Shown here: in pieces, positions 1 to 8,029 of the stretch
Position numbering within the stretch: the stretch's first letter is position 1
Layout of the letters: each line of letters opens with the position of its first letter
Made by a program: the position numbers and the translations under genes
The notes under the pieces: model-generated
Told to the model about the DNA's origin: nothing
Seen by the model: only the letters and a program-made list of their open reading frames with translations
Database searches by the model: none
NCBI RefSeq assembly: GCF_001404515.1
Contig: NZ_CXWE01000010.1
Coordinates: 1 to 64,000, forward strand
DNA length: 64,000 nt
Direction of reading: 5' to 3'
From: Roseibium album
GTDB lineage: Bacteria; Pseudomonadota; Alphaproteobacteria; Rhizobiales; Stappiaceae

Positions 1-54
1 CTCGTCAGGCTCATAACCTGAAGGTCGCAGGTTCAAATCCTGCTCCCGCAACCA
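1..54 (+). tRNA. tRNA-fMet (CAT), 3' part only
   Basis: The window begins inside this tRNA. The anticodon arm is visible as a CAGG/CCTG stem around a seven-base loop with anticodon CAT at 12-14. It is followed by a variable loop, a T arm with GTTCAAATC, and an acceptor end finishing in CCCGCA-A-CCA at 45-54. The anticodon arm and the acceptor end match the usual alphaproteobacterial initiator tRNA; the D arm and 5' acceptor strand lie before the window. The CCA is encoded. The elongator tRNA-Met is the alternative, but the acceptor and anticodon-stem sequence fits the initiator better. Confidence 0.9.
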
Positions 55-55
55 A
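34..55 (+). repeat. tRNA 3'-end repeat, copy 0 (inside the tRNA)
   Basis: This 22-base segment of the tRNA T arm, acceptor strand and CCA is the parent of the repeat family seen again at 175-196, 310-331, 457-478 and 18159-18180. Its core is CTGCTCCCGCAACCAA. Confidence 0.85.
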
Positions 56-95
56 ATACGCCAAAGGCCGTCCAACAGGGCGGCCTTTGGCGTAT
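56..95 (+). terminator. Long perfect hairpin directly after the tRNA
   Basis: Two 15-base arms (56-70 and 81-95) are exactly complementary around a 10-base loop. The hairpin starts two bases after the encoded CCA. No T-run follows the right arm, so it is either a weak intrinsic terminator or a 3'-end processing hairpin. Confidence 0.65.
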
Positions 96-174
96 CTGGA
101 CAGTGGATACAGGCGAGAACCTCTCCGGGCCCATCAAGGAGGGCAAAGCCCGACGCAGAAGGGCAAAAAAACAC

Positions 175-196
175 CAAATCCTGCTCCCGCAACCAA
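175..196 (+). repeat. tRNA 3'-end repeat, copy 1 (exact)
   Basis: All 22 bases are identical to 34-55, including the CCA. The bases upstream do not form the rest of a tRNA, so this is a detached 3' end. A purine-rich stretch of about 35 bases (GCCCGACGCAGAAGGGC and A-rich sequence) precedes it and recurs before copy 2. Confidence 0.9.
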
Positions 197-234
197 CAAA
201 AAAAGCCGCCCACATCGGGCGGCTTTTTTGTTGG
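193..234 (+). terminator. Strong intrinsic terminator after repeat copy 1
   Basis: An 18-19 base-pair hairpin has a GCCGCCC/GGGCGGC core and A-rich/T-rich outer arms, ending TTTTTTG. Its left arm begins with the CCA of the repeated tRNA end. The A and T tracts make it potentially bidirectional. Confidence 0.85.
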
Positions 235-309
235 AAGGGGGCGCCGATCTTGACCTGACGGGGGCCCCGGAAGGAGGACATAGTCCGACGCAACCGGGCA
301 GAAAACATT

Positions 310-331
310 CAAATCCAGATCCCGAAACCAA
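310..331 (+). repeat. tRNA 3'-end repeat, copy 2 (degenerate)
   Basis: 19 of 22 bases match 34-55, ending CCCGAAACCAA. The upstream purine-rich block at about 284-307 resembles the block before copy 1. A GC hairpin plus T-run follows at 331-357. Confidence 0.85.
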
Positions 332-357
332 ACAAGTTCAAGCCGCCCTCAAGCGCG
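331..357 (+). terminator. Terminator hairpin after repeat copy 2
   Basis: AGCCGC pairs with GCGGCT around a short loop and is followed by TTTTTTG, giving the layout of an intrinsic terminator. Confidence 0.7.
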
Positions 358-456
358 GCTTTTTTGTTGCACCCGACAAGGACCCGGACCTTGCAAAACG
401 CGACCAAAAGGCCAGGCTCACGACAAGCGCCTAGACCCAAAGCGCAACGCGAAAGC

Positions 457-478
457 AAAATCCCGATCCCGCAAACAA
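457..478 (+). repeat. tRNA 3'-end repeat, copy 3 (degenerate)
   Basis: 18 of 22 bases match 34-55, with the core TCCCGCAAACAA preserved. It is again followed by a terminator hairpin, at 483-512. Confidence 0.75.
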
Positions 479-482
479 ACAA

Positions 483-512
483 AGCCCGCCGAGAAATCGG
501 ACGGGCTTTTTT
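483..512 (+). terminator. Terminator hairpin after repeat copy 3
   Basis: AGCCCG pairs with CGGGCT, the inner loop contains a further CCGA/TCGG pairing, and a run of seven T follows. Confidence 0.7.
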
Positions 513-838
513 TCGTTCTGACCTACAACAAACCGCGCACCCTGATCCTTTGTTTTCCTAAACATAACGGACGACCTCCTCAAAGGTGGAGGATCAACAA
601 ATCCGGTAAGACCCAATCGCTGCACAAGCTTTGACGCAACCCATCCTGAGGCAAGTTACAAATACCGAAAAGCAGCATCGGATGCTCTAAGAACAACAGC
701 GTGTGTGTCTGCCAAGATTTCCCGGTTGGCCAGGGTCGGATCTGATGTGCGCTCTTCAAGATGAACGAGAGTGAAATCATCCAGCGATTAGTTGCTTTGA
801 GTAAGGCCAAGCCGCCCGAGCCGGCCTCGCTCCTGGCT
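513..838. other. Non-coding stretch between repeats and first gene
   Basis: No reading frame here has a credible start, length and codon use. A short CCTCC/GGAGG inverted repeat occurs near 575-592. The frame opening at 761 runs antisense into the FAH-family gene and is not supported. I see no RNA gene. Confidence 0.5.
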
Positions 839-1522
839 TCAGACGACCTTGACGGACAGTGTTCCGACGGATTCGATGCTCGCTTCCATGGTGTCGCCTG
901 GCTCCACGGCATTTACGCCCGAAGGAGTCCCGGCCATGATCACATCTCCCGCCGCGAGTTCGAAGTATTCCGAGAGATAGGAGATCATCTCCGGCACCTT
1001 CCAGATCATCTGGTTCAGATCACCTTCTTGTCGCAAGTCGCCGTTGACTGTTAGTTCAATCCGGCCCTGATCCGGGTGGCCAACATCGGAGACCGGATGC
1101 AATGGACCCACTGGTCCGGACCGCTCGAATGCTTTGCCGATTTCCCAGGGGCGTCCCATCTTCTTCATTTCGCCCTGCAAGTCCCTGCGCGTCATGTCCA
1201 GGGACACACCGTAGCCCCAGACGTGGTCGAGAGCATCTGACAGGGCGATGTTGGTACCTCCACTCTTCAGTCCAACCAGGAGTTCGACCTCGTGGTGTAC
1301 GTCAGATGTGTGCGGTGGGTAGGGAAATTCTCCGGAAGCGTCCAGATTGTTTGGGTTCTTTTGAAAAAAGAAGGGAGGTTCGCGGTTGGGGTCGTGTCCC
1401 ATTTCGACAGCATGCGCCGCAAAGTTCCGGCCAATGCAGTAGACGCGACGGACGGGAAAAGACCCTCCGTCGCTGGTGGGAATGACGTGTACCTTTGGTG
1501 TCTCGATTACATGCTCAGACAT
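839..1522 (-). CDS. Fumarylacetoacetate hydrolase (FAH) family protein
   Basis: A 227-residue single-domain FAH-fold protein, probably a cytoplasmic C-C hydrolase or decarboxylase acting on a beta-diketo or acylpyruvate acid. The family signature is visible: CIGRNFAAHA near residue 30, the metal-binding HHEVELLVG near 75-83, GYGVSLDMTRRDLQ, and GTPSGVN near 199-205. The size and the early RNFAAHA motif match the fumarylpyruvate/acylpyruvate hydrolase branch rather than the two-domain hydratases. It starts at an ATG and lies downstream of the GntR gene on the same strand, with a 130-150 base gap holding a possible operator. A second, longer FAH protein is encoded at 2490-3416. The substrate is not identifiable from sequence. 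Confidence 0.88.
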   Translation of the reverse strand: MSEHVIETPKVHVIPTSDGGSFPVRRVYCIGRNFAAHAVEMGHDPNREPPFFFQKNPNNLDASGEFPYPPHTSDVHHEVELLVGLKSGGTNIALSDALDHVWGYGVSLDMTRRDLQGEMKKMGRPWEIGKAFERSGPVGPLHPVSDVGHPDQGRIELTVNGDLRQEGDLNQMIWKVPEMISYLSEYFELAAGDVIMAGTPSGVNAVEPGDTMEASIESVGTLSVKVV

Positions 1523-1644
1523 CGCTTTCCTCGCTTGCGGTCAGTTGTAGTTGGGCCCGCAGACTCGCGATACCGACTTAGGACCGCTCGCTTTATGACT
1601 TGGACCGAATGCACAAAAAATAAACTCGTTGGCAATGAGTTTTG

Positions 1645-1671
1645 ATCAACCAATTCTTGAATCGGTTGGGG
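1645..1671. promoter_or_regulatory. Possible GntR operator, inverted repeat
   Basis: TCAACCAATTC and GAATCGGTTGG form an imperfect inverted repeat just past the GntR stop and upstream of the FAH gene. The ATCAACCAAT part (1645-1654) recurs in inverse orientation at 2373-2382, upstream of the GntR gene. A shared operator is an inference; a weak terminator is the alternative, but no T-run follows. Confidence 0.4.
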
Positions 1672-1672
1672 C

Positions 1673-2353
1673 TTACCCCTCGCCCAAAACGACTTCTGGC
1701 ATCATCCGCGAATAAACCGAGCGCAGATGTTGCTGCATCATTTGCATGGCCAGTTCACCGTTTCCGGACGAGATCGCCCGCACGATCGCATCGTGTTCGA
1801 CGAAGCTTGTATAGCCGGGCACGGGCTTGCGGGTATCGCGCGGTTGACCCCAGACAATTGAGCGGCGCACCGAGTTCAGCGTCTCGAAAAAGTACAGGTA
1901 AAGCTGATTGCGTGTGCTTCGCGCGATAGCGTGGTGCAACTTGTTGTCCCATGCTTCGTAGGCGCGCCAGTCAATGGCTTCGCGGCATTTCTCAGCGCAA
2001 ATTTTCATTTGTTTACAATCAGATTTGCTCGCATTCTTTGCAGCGAGCCGCGCCAGTTCGGGTTCAATGCTGTAGCGGACCGTGATCACCTGTTCGGGCT
2101 TTATCTGGTCGCGGAGGTAGGTGACATCCTGAAGGTTCAGGACGGGCCGCGAGCCGACGAATGTGCCGCGTCCCACATGCCGCCAGATCAACCCCTGCGC
2201 CTCGAGGTCGGCAAGTGCTTTACGCAGTTGGTTGCGTGTCGTGTCCAAACGTTTGCACAGTTCGCGCTCGGGCAAAATGCGGTCGTTCAACCGATATCCG
2301 GCACTATCGATCAGGTCACGCAGTCTTTGTGATAGTTCGGTTGTCTCGTTCAT
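1673..2353 (-). CDS. GntR-family regulator, FCD subfamily
   Basis: A transcriptional regulator of 226 residues if started at the ATG at 2353; a TTG four codons upstream is the alternative. The N-terminal winged helix-turn-helix shows the GntR pattern RILPERELCKRLDTTRNQLRKALADLEAQGLI, then GRGTFVG. The all-helical FCD ligand domain follows, with metal or ligand positions in DNKLHHAIARSTRN and FVEHDAIVRAI. FCD regulators usually sense small organic acids. It is divergent from the FAH/ABC transporter operon at 2490, and inverted repeats in the gap (2377-2407) are candidate binding sites. It probably controls both FAH genes and the transporter. Confidence 0.88.
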   Translation of the reverse strand: MNETTELSQRLRDLIDSAGYRLNDRILPERELCKRLDTTRNQLRKALADLEAQGLIWRHVGRGTFVGSRPVLNLQDVTYLRDQIKPEQVITVRYSIEPELARLAAKNASKSDCKQMKICAEKCREAIDWRAYEAWDNKLHHAIARSTRNQLYLYFFETLNSVRRSIVWGQPRDTRKPVPGYTSFVEHDAIVRAISSGNGELAMQMMQQHLRSVYSRMMPEVVLGEG

Positions 2354-2372
2354 GTCGCCACCCAATTTGCTG

Positions 2373-2407
2373 ATTGGTTGATTGAATTAGAGCGAGAGTC
2401 AATCAAC
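2373..2407. promoter_or_regulatory. Candidate operator in divergent promoter
   Basis: GTTGATTGA at 2377-2385 and TCAATCAAC at 2399-2407 are exact inverted repeats separated by 13 bases. The left one is embedded in ATTGGTTGAT, the inverse of the element at 1645-1654. The position between the GntR gene and the FAH/ABC operon suits a GntR-controlled operator. Confidence 0.5.
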
Positions 2408-2489
2408 TCTTGTCAGCAAGGTTAGCAAGAGATCGCGAAACATCGCGACACTCTGCCGCAAAAAAAGACGGTATCGGGAGGAAAATGTC

Positions 2490-3416
2490 GTGCGTCTAGC
2501 CACAGTGTCATCAGGTGGAGAGAATATCTGTGCGGCCGTTCTGAAAGACGACCGGCTTTTGAACCTGTCCAAAGCCGCGCACCACCTGACGGGCCCTGCT
2601 GCCGAGGCATTGAAGGCAAATTCAATGCTCCTTCTGATTGCCGGATCGCCGGAGACGCTCGATACCGCACGCAACCTTGTGGACGACGCTGAAGCCGGTC
2701 TCCTTGACGCGGCGATTCTGCCCGAGGGGGCAGATCTGCTGGCGCCAATTCCCGTCATTCGCAAGAACGTTCTATGTGTCGGGCGCAACTATGCTGAACA
2801 CATCACCGAGGGGGACCGGGCGCAAAAGCAGCAGGTCGGCGTAACCGAGTATCCGGTTTTCTTCACCAAACCGCCGACGTCCATCGTAGGCCCGGGCGGC
2901 GATGTGCTGACCTTTCCGAACGTCTCAAAGCAAACTGACTACGAAGTTGAACTGGCCGTGATTATCGGCACGCCGGGGCGCAATATCGCCAAGGCGGACG
3001 CAATGAAACACGTCTTCGGCTACACTATTTTGAATGACATCTCCGCCCGCGACGTACAGCGCCGCCATGGCGGGCAGAATTTCAAGGGAAAGGCCTTTGA
3101 CGGCTCTTGCCCCATGGGTCCTTGGATTGTGACCGCGGACGCCATTGATGACCCGCATGCTTTGCCGATTTCGCTGACCGTAAATGGTGAGATCCGGCAG
3201 AACGGCAACACCGCGGACATGATTTTCGATATCGAGACACTTATCGCTTCGTTGTCGGAGGGCATGACGTTGGAGCCCGGTGACATCATCGCGACCGGTA
3301 CGCCGTCGGGCGTGGGATACGCCATGGATCCACCAAGTTTCCTGAAGGATGGCGACACCGTCGTTTGCAACATTTCAGGGATCGGCACGCTCACGAACTC
3401 GGTGCGTGCCGTATAA
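2490..3416 (+). CDS. FAH-family hydrolase/hydratase, two-domain type
   Basis: A 308-residue member of the 2-hydroxyhepta-2,4-diene-1,7-dioate isomerase / 5-carboxymethyl-2-oxohexenedioate decarboxylase-like branch. A divergent N-terminal domain of about 90 residues precedes the catalytic FAH domain, which shows LCVGRNYAEHI, FTKPPTSIVGPG, the metal ligands in DYEVELAVII, GYTILNDISARDVQ, KAFDGSCPMGPWI and ATGTPSGVGY. The start is the GTG at 2490, preceded by GGAGGAAAA; an ATG five bases upstream runs straight into a stop. It is the first gene of the operon that continues with the ABC transporter. Its product presumably acts on the imported compound or a derivative, but the exact reaction is not deducible. 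Confidence 0.9.
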   Translation: MRLATVSSGGENICAAVLKDDRLLNLSKAAHHLTGPAAEALKANSMLLLIAGSPETLDTARNLVDDAEAGLLDAAILPEGADLLAPIPVIRKNVLCVGRNYAEHITEGDRAQKQQVGVTEYPVFFTKPPTSIVGPGGDVLTFPNVSKQTDYEVELAVIIGTPGRNIAKADAMKHVFGYTILNDISARDVQRRHGGQNFKGKAFDGSCPMGPWIVTADAIDDPHALPISLTVNGEIRQNGNTADMIFDIETLIASLSEGMTLEPGDIIATGTPSGVGYAMDPPSFLKDGDTVVCNISGIGTLTNSVRAV

Positions 3417-3482
3417 GCGATCTTCCGAAGACGTCGATAGGACGAGGGGGATTGGAAAGAACGCGAAGGGAGGAATAAGCGT

Positions 3483-4508
3483 ATGATGAACCGCAGAACA
3501 TTAACATCTTTACTGACGGCAGCGCTGGCAGCCGGATTGTTTGGAAAGGTTACGTTTGCGCAAGACTTGCAAGAAATTACTTTCGTGCAGCCGAGCCCGT
3601 CAGCCATCAACTCGTTTCCGGTCTTTGTCGCCATAGGCGAAGGGTTTTTCGAAGACGAGGGCTTGAACGTTACGGTCGAAGCCATCAATGGTTCGGGTGC
3701 GGTTTTGCAGGCGTTGTCTGCAGGTCAAGCGCAGTTCGGCCGTCCGGGCCCCGGCCCGCTTATCGCAGCGCGTTCACGCGGTGTGGATGCCACACATATC
3801 TACAACGTGGCTGCACGGAGCAATTTTGGAATCGCAGTTCAAGAAGGCTCCGATTTTCAGAAGATCGAGGACCTGCGCGGCAAGGTTATCGGGACCGGTA
3901 CAGCGGACGGTGCTGAGGTGGGCTTTGCCCGCAACGTGCTGACCGGGGCTGGAATGGTCGAAGGCACTGACTTTGAGTTCCTCACGGTCGGTGACGGTGG
4001 CCCGGCAACCGCGGCGTTCCTGAACGGTGAAATTGACGCCTATTCTGCGTCCACCGCAGATACAGCGGTTCTCAACCAGCGCGGCATGAAGGTGCGTGAC
4101 ATCACACCCGCCGAGTTCGGCCGGTTCTTCGGCAACGGCATTGCCACCATGGCCGATACGATCGCCAACGACCGTGAGCTTGTTGAAGCATGGAGCCGTG
4201 CCTTTGCCAAGGGCCATGCCTTTGCACTGGACGACGCCAATCGCGATGCAGTTCTTGCCCACCTTGCCGCAGGCAATCCGCAGGAAGGTGAAGACAAGGA
4301 GTTCCAGGCGGCACTGTTCGATGCGGTTCGTTCCAAGACAATTGCTGCTGGCGACAGCCCGCATCTTGGCTGGTATCCGGCGGCAGTCTGGGAAGAATGG
4401 CAGGAAGCTCTTGTCGCTGGCGGTGAAATCCCAGGACCTCTCGATGATCTGAGCGTGATCTGGACCAATGAGTTCGCAGAGCTCGGAAGTGCAGGCGTCG
4501 GAAAATGA
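3483..4508 (+). CDS. ABC transporter substrate-binding protein, NMT1/THI5-like
   Basis: A periplasmic binding protein of 341 residues. A signal peptide covers residues 1-26 (TLTSLLTAALAAGLFGKVTFAQ). The NMT1-like pattern follows: SINSFPVFVAIGEGFFEDEGLNV, a repeated GSG/QALSAGQAQFG region, DLRGKVIGTGTADG, and the C-terminal NEFAELGSAG. This subfamily binds thiamine precursors, nitrate, sulfonates or aromatic acids; the specificity here is unknown. The gene overlaps the following ATPase gene by four bases (ATGA), so the two are translationally coupled. The ribosome site GGGAGGAAT sits just upstream of the ATG. Confidence 0.9.
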   Translation: MMNRRTLTSLLTAALAAGLFGKVTFAQDLQEITFVQPSPSAINSFPVFVAIGEGFFEDEGLNVTVEAINGSGAVLQALSAGQAQFGRPGPGPLIAARSRGVDATHIYNVAARSNFGIAVQEGSDFQKIEDLRGKVIGTGTADGAEVGFARNVLTGAGMVEGTDFEFLTVGDGGPATAAFLNGEIDAYSASTADTAVLNQRGMKVRDITPAEFGRFFGNGIATMADTIANDRELVEAWSRAFAKGHAFALDDANRDAVLAHLAAGNPQEGEDKEFQAALFDAVRSKTIAAGDSPHLGWYPAAVWEEWQEALVAGGEIPGPLDDLSVIWTNEFAELGSAGVGK

Positions 4509-5314
4509 ACGCCTCATTGGCAAATGACTACTCCGGCGCTTCATCTGAAGCGCCGGTTTATGAGTTGACCAATGTCAGCAAGACGTACGCGCGCAATGCG
4601 GTGATCGCGCTGGAGAACGTGGACCTCACCTTGCGCCACGGGAGCTTCACGTCGGTTATCGGATCAAGCGGCTGCGGGAAATCGACCCTGTTGAAGATCA
4701 TGGCGGGGCTCATCCCACCCACGAAAGGCCGTGTGATCCTTCAGGACAAGCCTGTCACCGGTCCGCGGCGCGACATCGGAATGATGTTCCAGCAAGCCAC
4801 GCTCTTTCCCTGGAAGACCGCGGTCGAGAACATCGTGCTGCCGATCGAGATCCGTGACGGGAAAGCGGCCGCCAAGCAGGCGAGGGAAAAGGCGCATGAC
4901 CTGCTCGACATTGTCGGGCTGAAAGGGTTCGAGAACGTTTATCCCAATGAATTGTCCGGCGGCATGGCGCAGCGAGCGTCGATCTGCCGGATGCTGATTA
5001 CCGAACCGGCAGTTCTGCTTTTGGACGAACCGTTCAGCGCGCTGGACGAGCTGTCTCGCGACATGATGAACATGGAATTGCAGAGAATTTGCCGTGAGCA
5101 GGACGCGACGGCCTTTCTGGTCACGCATTCCATTCAGGAGGCGGTGATACTGTCGGATGAGATCGTCGTAATGAAACCCCGCCCTGGCCGAATTGCGGAG
5201 ATCGTCCACGTTGATCTGCCCCGGCCGCGCACGCTTGATATGATGACGACACCGAGATTTGGCGAAATCGTGGATCATATTCGCAGCATGTTGGACAAGG
5301 GAGAAGACATGTGA
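4505..5314 (+). CDS. ABC transporter ATPase, SsuB/TauB type
   Basis: A 269-residue cytoplasmic ATP-hydrolysing subunit. Walker A is GSSGCGKST at 53-61, the Q-loop is FQQATLFPWKT, the ABC signature is LSGGMAQRASICRML, Walker B is VLLLDEPFSALDE, and the H-loop is LVTHSIQEAV. The tail MKPRPGRIAEIVHVDLPRPR is typical of the nitrate/sulfonate/taurine family. It overlaps both neighbours by four bases, so the binding protein, ATPase and permease form one translationally coupled unit. Confidence 0.95.
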   Translation: MNASLANDYSGASSEAPVYELTNVSKTYARNAVIALENVDLTLRHGSFTSVIGSSGCGKSTLLKIMAGLIPPTKGRVILQDKPVTGPRRDIGMMFQQATLFPWKTAVENIVLPIEIRDGKAAAKQAREKAHDLLDIVGLKGFENVYPNELSGGMAQRASICRMLITEPAVLLLDEPFSALDELSRDMMNMELQRICREQDATAFLVTHSIQEAVILSDEIVVMKPRPGRIAEIVHVDLPRPRTLDMMTTPRFGEIVDHIRSMLDKGEDM

Positions 5315-6177
5315 CTGATGCGCCCACCAATCAGCGGCTAGAGGCCGAAGCAGCGGACGATACCGTCTGGGTTCAGGAAGTTGCATTCATCGATTCCGTG
5401 CCCCGTTGGATCGCCATGACATTTGTGTTCGTGGTTTTCATCGGCACCTGGGATCTGGTAACACGCTTGGAACTCGTTTCGCCGATCATTTTGCCCACGC
5501 CGTGGGAAACCTTCGACGACATGATCTTTGTCGGAAACAATCTTCTTAGCGGCGGCTATATGCTTGTTTCTCTTTGGATCACAGTCAAAGAGGTGATCTA
5601 CGGATTCGCGCTGGCCATCACCCTCGGCTTCTCGCTTGGCGTACTCGTCGGCGAAACAGTGTTCGGCGAAAAAGCTGTCATGCCTTACCTGGTAGCCATC
5701 GACACCATGCCGAAGGTTGCTTTTGCGCCCCTCTTTGTTGCCTGGCTGGGCTTCGGCATCGAATCCAAAGTGGCACTGGCGGCGTTTATCGCCACCTTCC
5801 CGATCGTGGTGGGAACGGCCGCAGGTCTTCACTCGGCTGATGAGAATGCCCGCATGCTCTTCAAGACCATGGGTGCGAGCCGGATGCAGACGTTGATCAA
5901 GATGAAGCTTCCCACCGGGCTGCCGCAGATCTTCACAGGGCTTAAGATCGGCGCCGTCGGCGTTATGGCCGGCGCGATCACGGGCGAATTCCTGGGCGGC
6001 GGCAAGGGCTTTGGCGAACTGATTCGGGTCGCTGCATCCCAGCTCAACACGCCCCGGGTATTTTCGCTGATCCTGTATCTGAGCCTCGTCGGGCTTGCAC
6101 TGTACCTGATCGTGCAATGGACACAGCGCAGGATCGTCTTCTGGCAGAAGGAATCCGTAGGTGCACACGACAACTGA
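5311..6177 (+). CDS. ABC transporter permease, SsuC/TauC type
   Basis: A 288-residue inner-membrane permease with about six membrane helices. The EAA loop that docks to the ATPase is seen as KTMGASRMQTLIKMKLPTGLPQIFTGLKIG near 185-214, followed by GAITGEFLGGGKGFGELI, the family signature. The start is a GTG overlapping the ATPase stop. The C-terminus overlaps the next gene by 17 bases. Confidence 0.93.
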   Translation: MTDAPTNQRLEAEAADDTVWVQEVAFIDSVPRWIAMTFVFVVFIGTWDLVTRLELVSPIILPTPWETFDDMIFVGNNLLSGGYMLVSLWITVKEVIYGFALAITLGFSLGVLVGETVFGEKAVMPYLVAIDTMPKVAFAPLFVAWLGFGIESKVALAAFIATFPIVVGTAAGLHSADENARMLFKTMGASRMQTLIKMKLPTGLPQIFTGLKIGAVGVMAGAITGEFLGGGKGFGELIRVAASQLNTPRVFSLILYLSLVGLALYLIVQWTQRRIVFWQKESVGAHDN

Positions 6178-7246
6178 AGAATCCGCCATACCGGTGCAAA
6201 CCCTGCGCGATTTCGTTTCAGCTGCGCTGCAGTCGAAGGGCGTCCCGCATGATGATGCCGTCACAGTCGCCACGCTCATGGTTGAGGCGGACATCTTTGG
6301 GTATGGCACGCATGGTGTTTTTCGCCTGCGGCAATACCTGGCGCGTTTGGACGGTGGCGGCTGCAACCCGACGCCGTCTGTGACTGTGGCGCAGGAAACA
6401 ATTGCAACGGGGGTGATCGACGGGGACGACGGGCTTGGCCATCTTGCCATGTCCGCTGCGCGCGATCTTGCCATCGAAAAGGCGCGCGCCGCCGGTATTG
6501 GCTGGGTTGGTGTCCGCCGCGGCAATCATGCCGGGCCCTTGGCGCTTTATGTGCGCACGCAGGCCGAGGCCGGTCTGCTTGGCATGGCGGCTGCAGTAGG
6601 AAGCGCGAACCACGTTCCTCCATACGGGGGAACCGACCTGCTGCTTGGGACCAACCCGATCGCGTTCTCGGCACCTGCAGCCGGTGCCGATCCATTCGTA
6701 TTCGATATGGCCACAACCGTTGCAGCGATGGGAAAGATCAAGACGCTTCTGCAACAGGGCAAGGAGATGCCGGAAGGCTGGATGGTTGGACGGGACGGCA
6801 AACCGCTCACGGATCCAGCCCGGAAATCAGAGGGCTTCCTCCTGCCGATCGGCGGCCCAAAGGGATTTGGTTTGTCGATTGCAATTGGGCTCATGGCCGG
6901 TGTGCTCAACGGGGCTGCCTTCGGCTCGGATGTGGTCGACTTCACGAATGACACGAGCTCTTCGACAAATACCGGGATGTTTGTCATGGCACTTGATCCC
7001 GCTGCCTTCGGAATTGGGGACGATTTTGCGGGTTCCGCCAGTCGGGTCTTTGACGAGATGCGCGCCTCCGACCCGCTTCCGGGTCACGACCCTGTCCGCT
7101 TGCCAGGAGACGGCAAGACCGCGGCGGCTGATGCCCGCCGGTCAAGCGGCCTTGTTCTGAACCCTGCTCTGCGGCGTGACCTGAATGTGCTTGCAGCTGA
7201 TTGCGGGCTCCCTGCTCCGTTTCCGGACGAACCCGCAAAAGGCTGA
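6161..7246 (+). CDS. Ldh-family (malate/L-lactate/ureidoglycolate-type) dehydrogenase
   Basis: A 361-residue NAD(P)-dependent 2-hydroxyacid dehydrogenase of the Ldh_2 fold, unrelated to the classical Rossmann LDH. Family motifs are FGYGTHGVFRLRQYLARL, with the catalytic-region His, then RRGNHAGPLALYVRTQAEAGLLGM, VPPYGGTDLLLGTNPIAFSAPA, GWMVGRDGKPLTDP and GGPKGFGLSIAIGLMAG. It starts at a GTG inside the permease gene (17-base overlap), so it is cotranscribed with the transporter. Likely role: oxidation of the imported hydroxyacid, or reduction of an oxoacid product. Sulfolactate, ureidoglycolate, malate and lactate are all possible substrates. Confidence 0.9.
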   Translation: MHTTTEESAIPVQTLRDFVSAALQSKGVPHDDAVTVATLMVEADIFGYGTHGVFRLRQYLARLDGGGCNPTPSVTVAQETIATGVIDGDDGLGHLAMSAARDLAIEKARAAGIGWVGVRRGNHAGPLALYVRTQAEAGLLGMAAAVGSANHVPPYGGTDLLLGTNPIAFSAPAAGADPFVFDMATTVAAMGKIKTLLQQGKEMPEGWMVGRDGKPLTDPARKSEGFLLPIGGPKGFGLSIAIGLMAGVLNGAAFGSDVVDFTNDTSSSTNTGMFVMALDPAAFGIGDDFAGSASRVFDEMRASDPLPGHDPVRLPGDGKTAAADARRSSGLVLNPALRRDLNVLAADCGLPAPFPDEPAKG

Positions 7247-7339
7247 CAACGCGGCTGCGGGGAACCCTTGCTTGCGAGAAGCGATGCCGGCGATGTCATT
7301 CATACAGAGCCACGTCGAAAGCACACCCGGACCTGTTCC

Positions 7340-8029
7340 CTAGTCGGCTTCATGGTCGGCCGCGTTCTTCAACCAGCGCAGCACTGAATTTTGCTTGTTT
7401 TTCATGTGAACGCTCAGGATTGATGCCAGCATCTTGCCGTCGCGCGCTTCCAGCGCTCTCATGATTTCATTGTGTTCGTCCACGGCTTCGCTCCAGCGCT
7501 CGTCAGACATGTTGGCCGCATATCGTGCGCGCTGCATACGTGCTGACAATGCCATGCTGGAGTTGGCCAGGGTTTCGTTTCTTGCAGCAGTAAGAATGCC
7601 AAGATGGATGTCTTGGTTAAGTTTGAAATACGTGGCCAGGTCCCTGTCGCGATAGCTTTTTATCATTGCGTCGTGAAGCGAGCGGATCCCGGCTATTTCC
7701 TCGTCAGTGATCTTTGCGCAGGCCAGCTCACCCGACAGGCCCTCAAGAACGGCAAGCACCGGAAAGACCTCTTCAACCTCTTCTATGGTGATCAAGGTGA
7801 CCCATGCGCCGCGATTTGGTTCCAATCGGACCAAACCTTCCGCGGCCAAGACCTTCAATGCCTCGCGCATTGGCGTCCGCGAGACGCTGAATTGTTCACA
7901 AAGGGCCTTTTCGGGAACTTTCTTGCCCGGGGCAATTTCGCTTTCGATGATCAGGGGACGCAGACGTTCCACCAGTTCAAGGTGAAGCGATCTTCGCTCG
8001 ATGACCATGTTTGCGGATAAATCAGTCAT
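7340..8029 (-). CDS. GntR-family regulator, FCD subfamily (second)
   Basis: A 229-residue regulator. The winged helix-turn-helix is seen in KVPEKALCEQFSVSRTPMREALKVLAAEGLVRLEPNRGAWV, and an FCD domain follows with LNQDIHLGILTAARNETL and VDEHNEIMRALEARDGKML. Its ATG overlaps the end of the upstream FAD/Fe-S dehydrogenase gene by eight bases, so the two are one transcript. It probably controls that dehydrogenase and the divergent aminotransferase-TRAP operon from the 10932-11050 gap. Confidence 0.9.
   Translation of the reverse strand: MTDLSANMVIERRSLHLELVERLRPLIIESEIAPGKKVPEKALCEQFSVSRTPMREALKVLAAEGLVRLEPNRGAWVTLITIEEVEEVFPVLAVLEGLSGELACAKITDEEIAGIRSLHDAMIKSYRDRDLATYFKLNQDIHLGILTAARNETLANSSMALSARMQRARYAANMSDERWSEAVDEHNEIMRALEARDGKMLASILSVHMKNKQNSVLRWLKNAADHEAD

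Noticed and set aside
761..1054. A plus-strand frame overlapping the end of the first FAH gene.
   Set aside because: Most of it is antisense to a clear FAH gene, and the rest shows no family resemblance.
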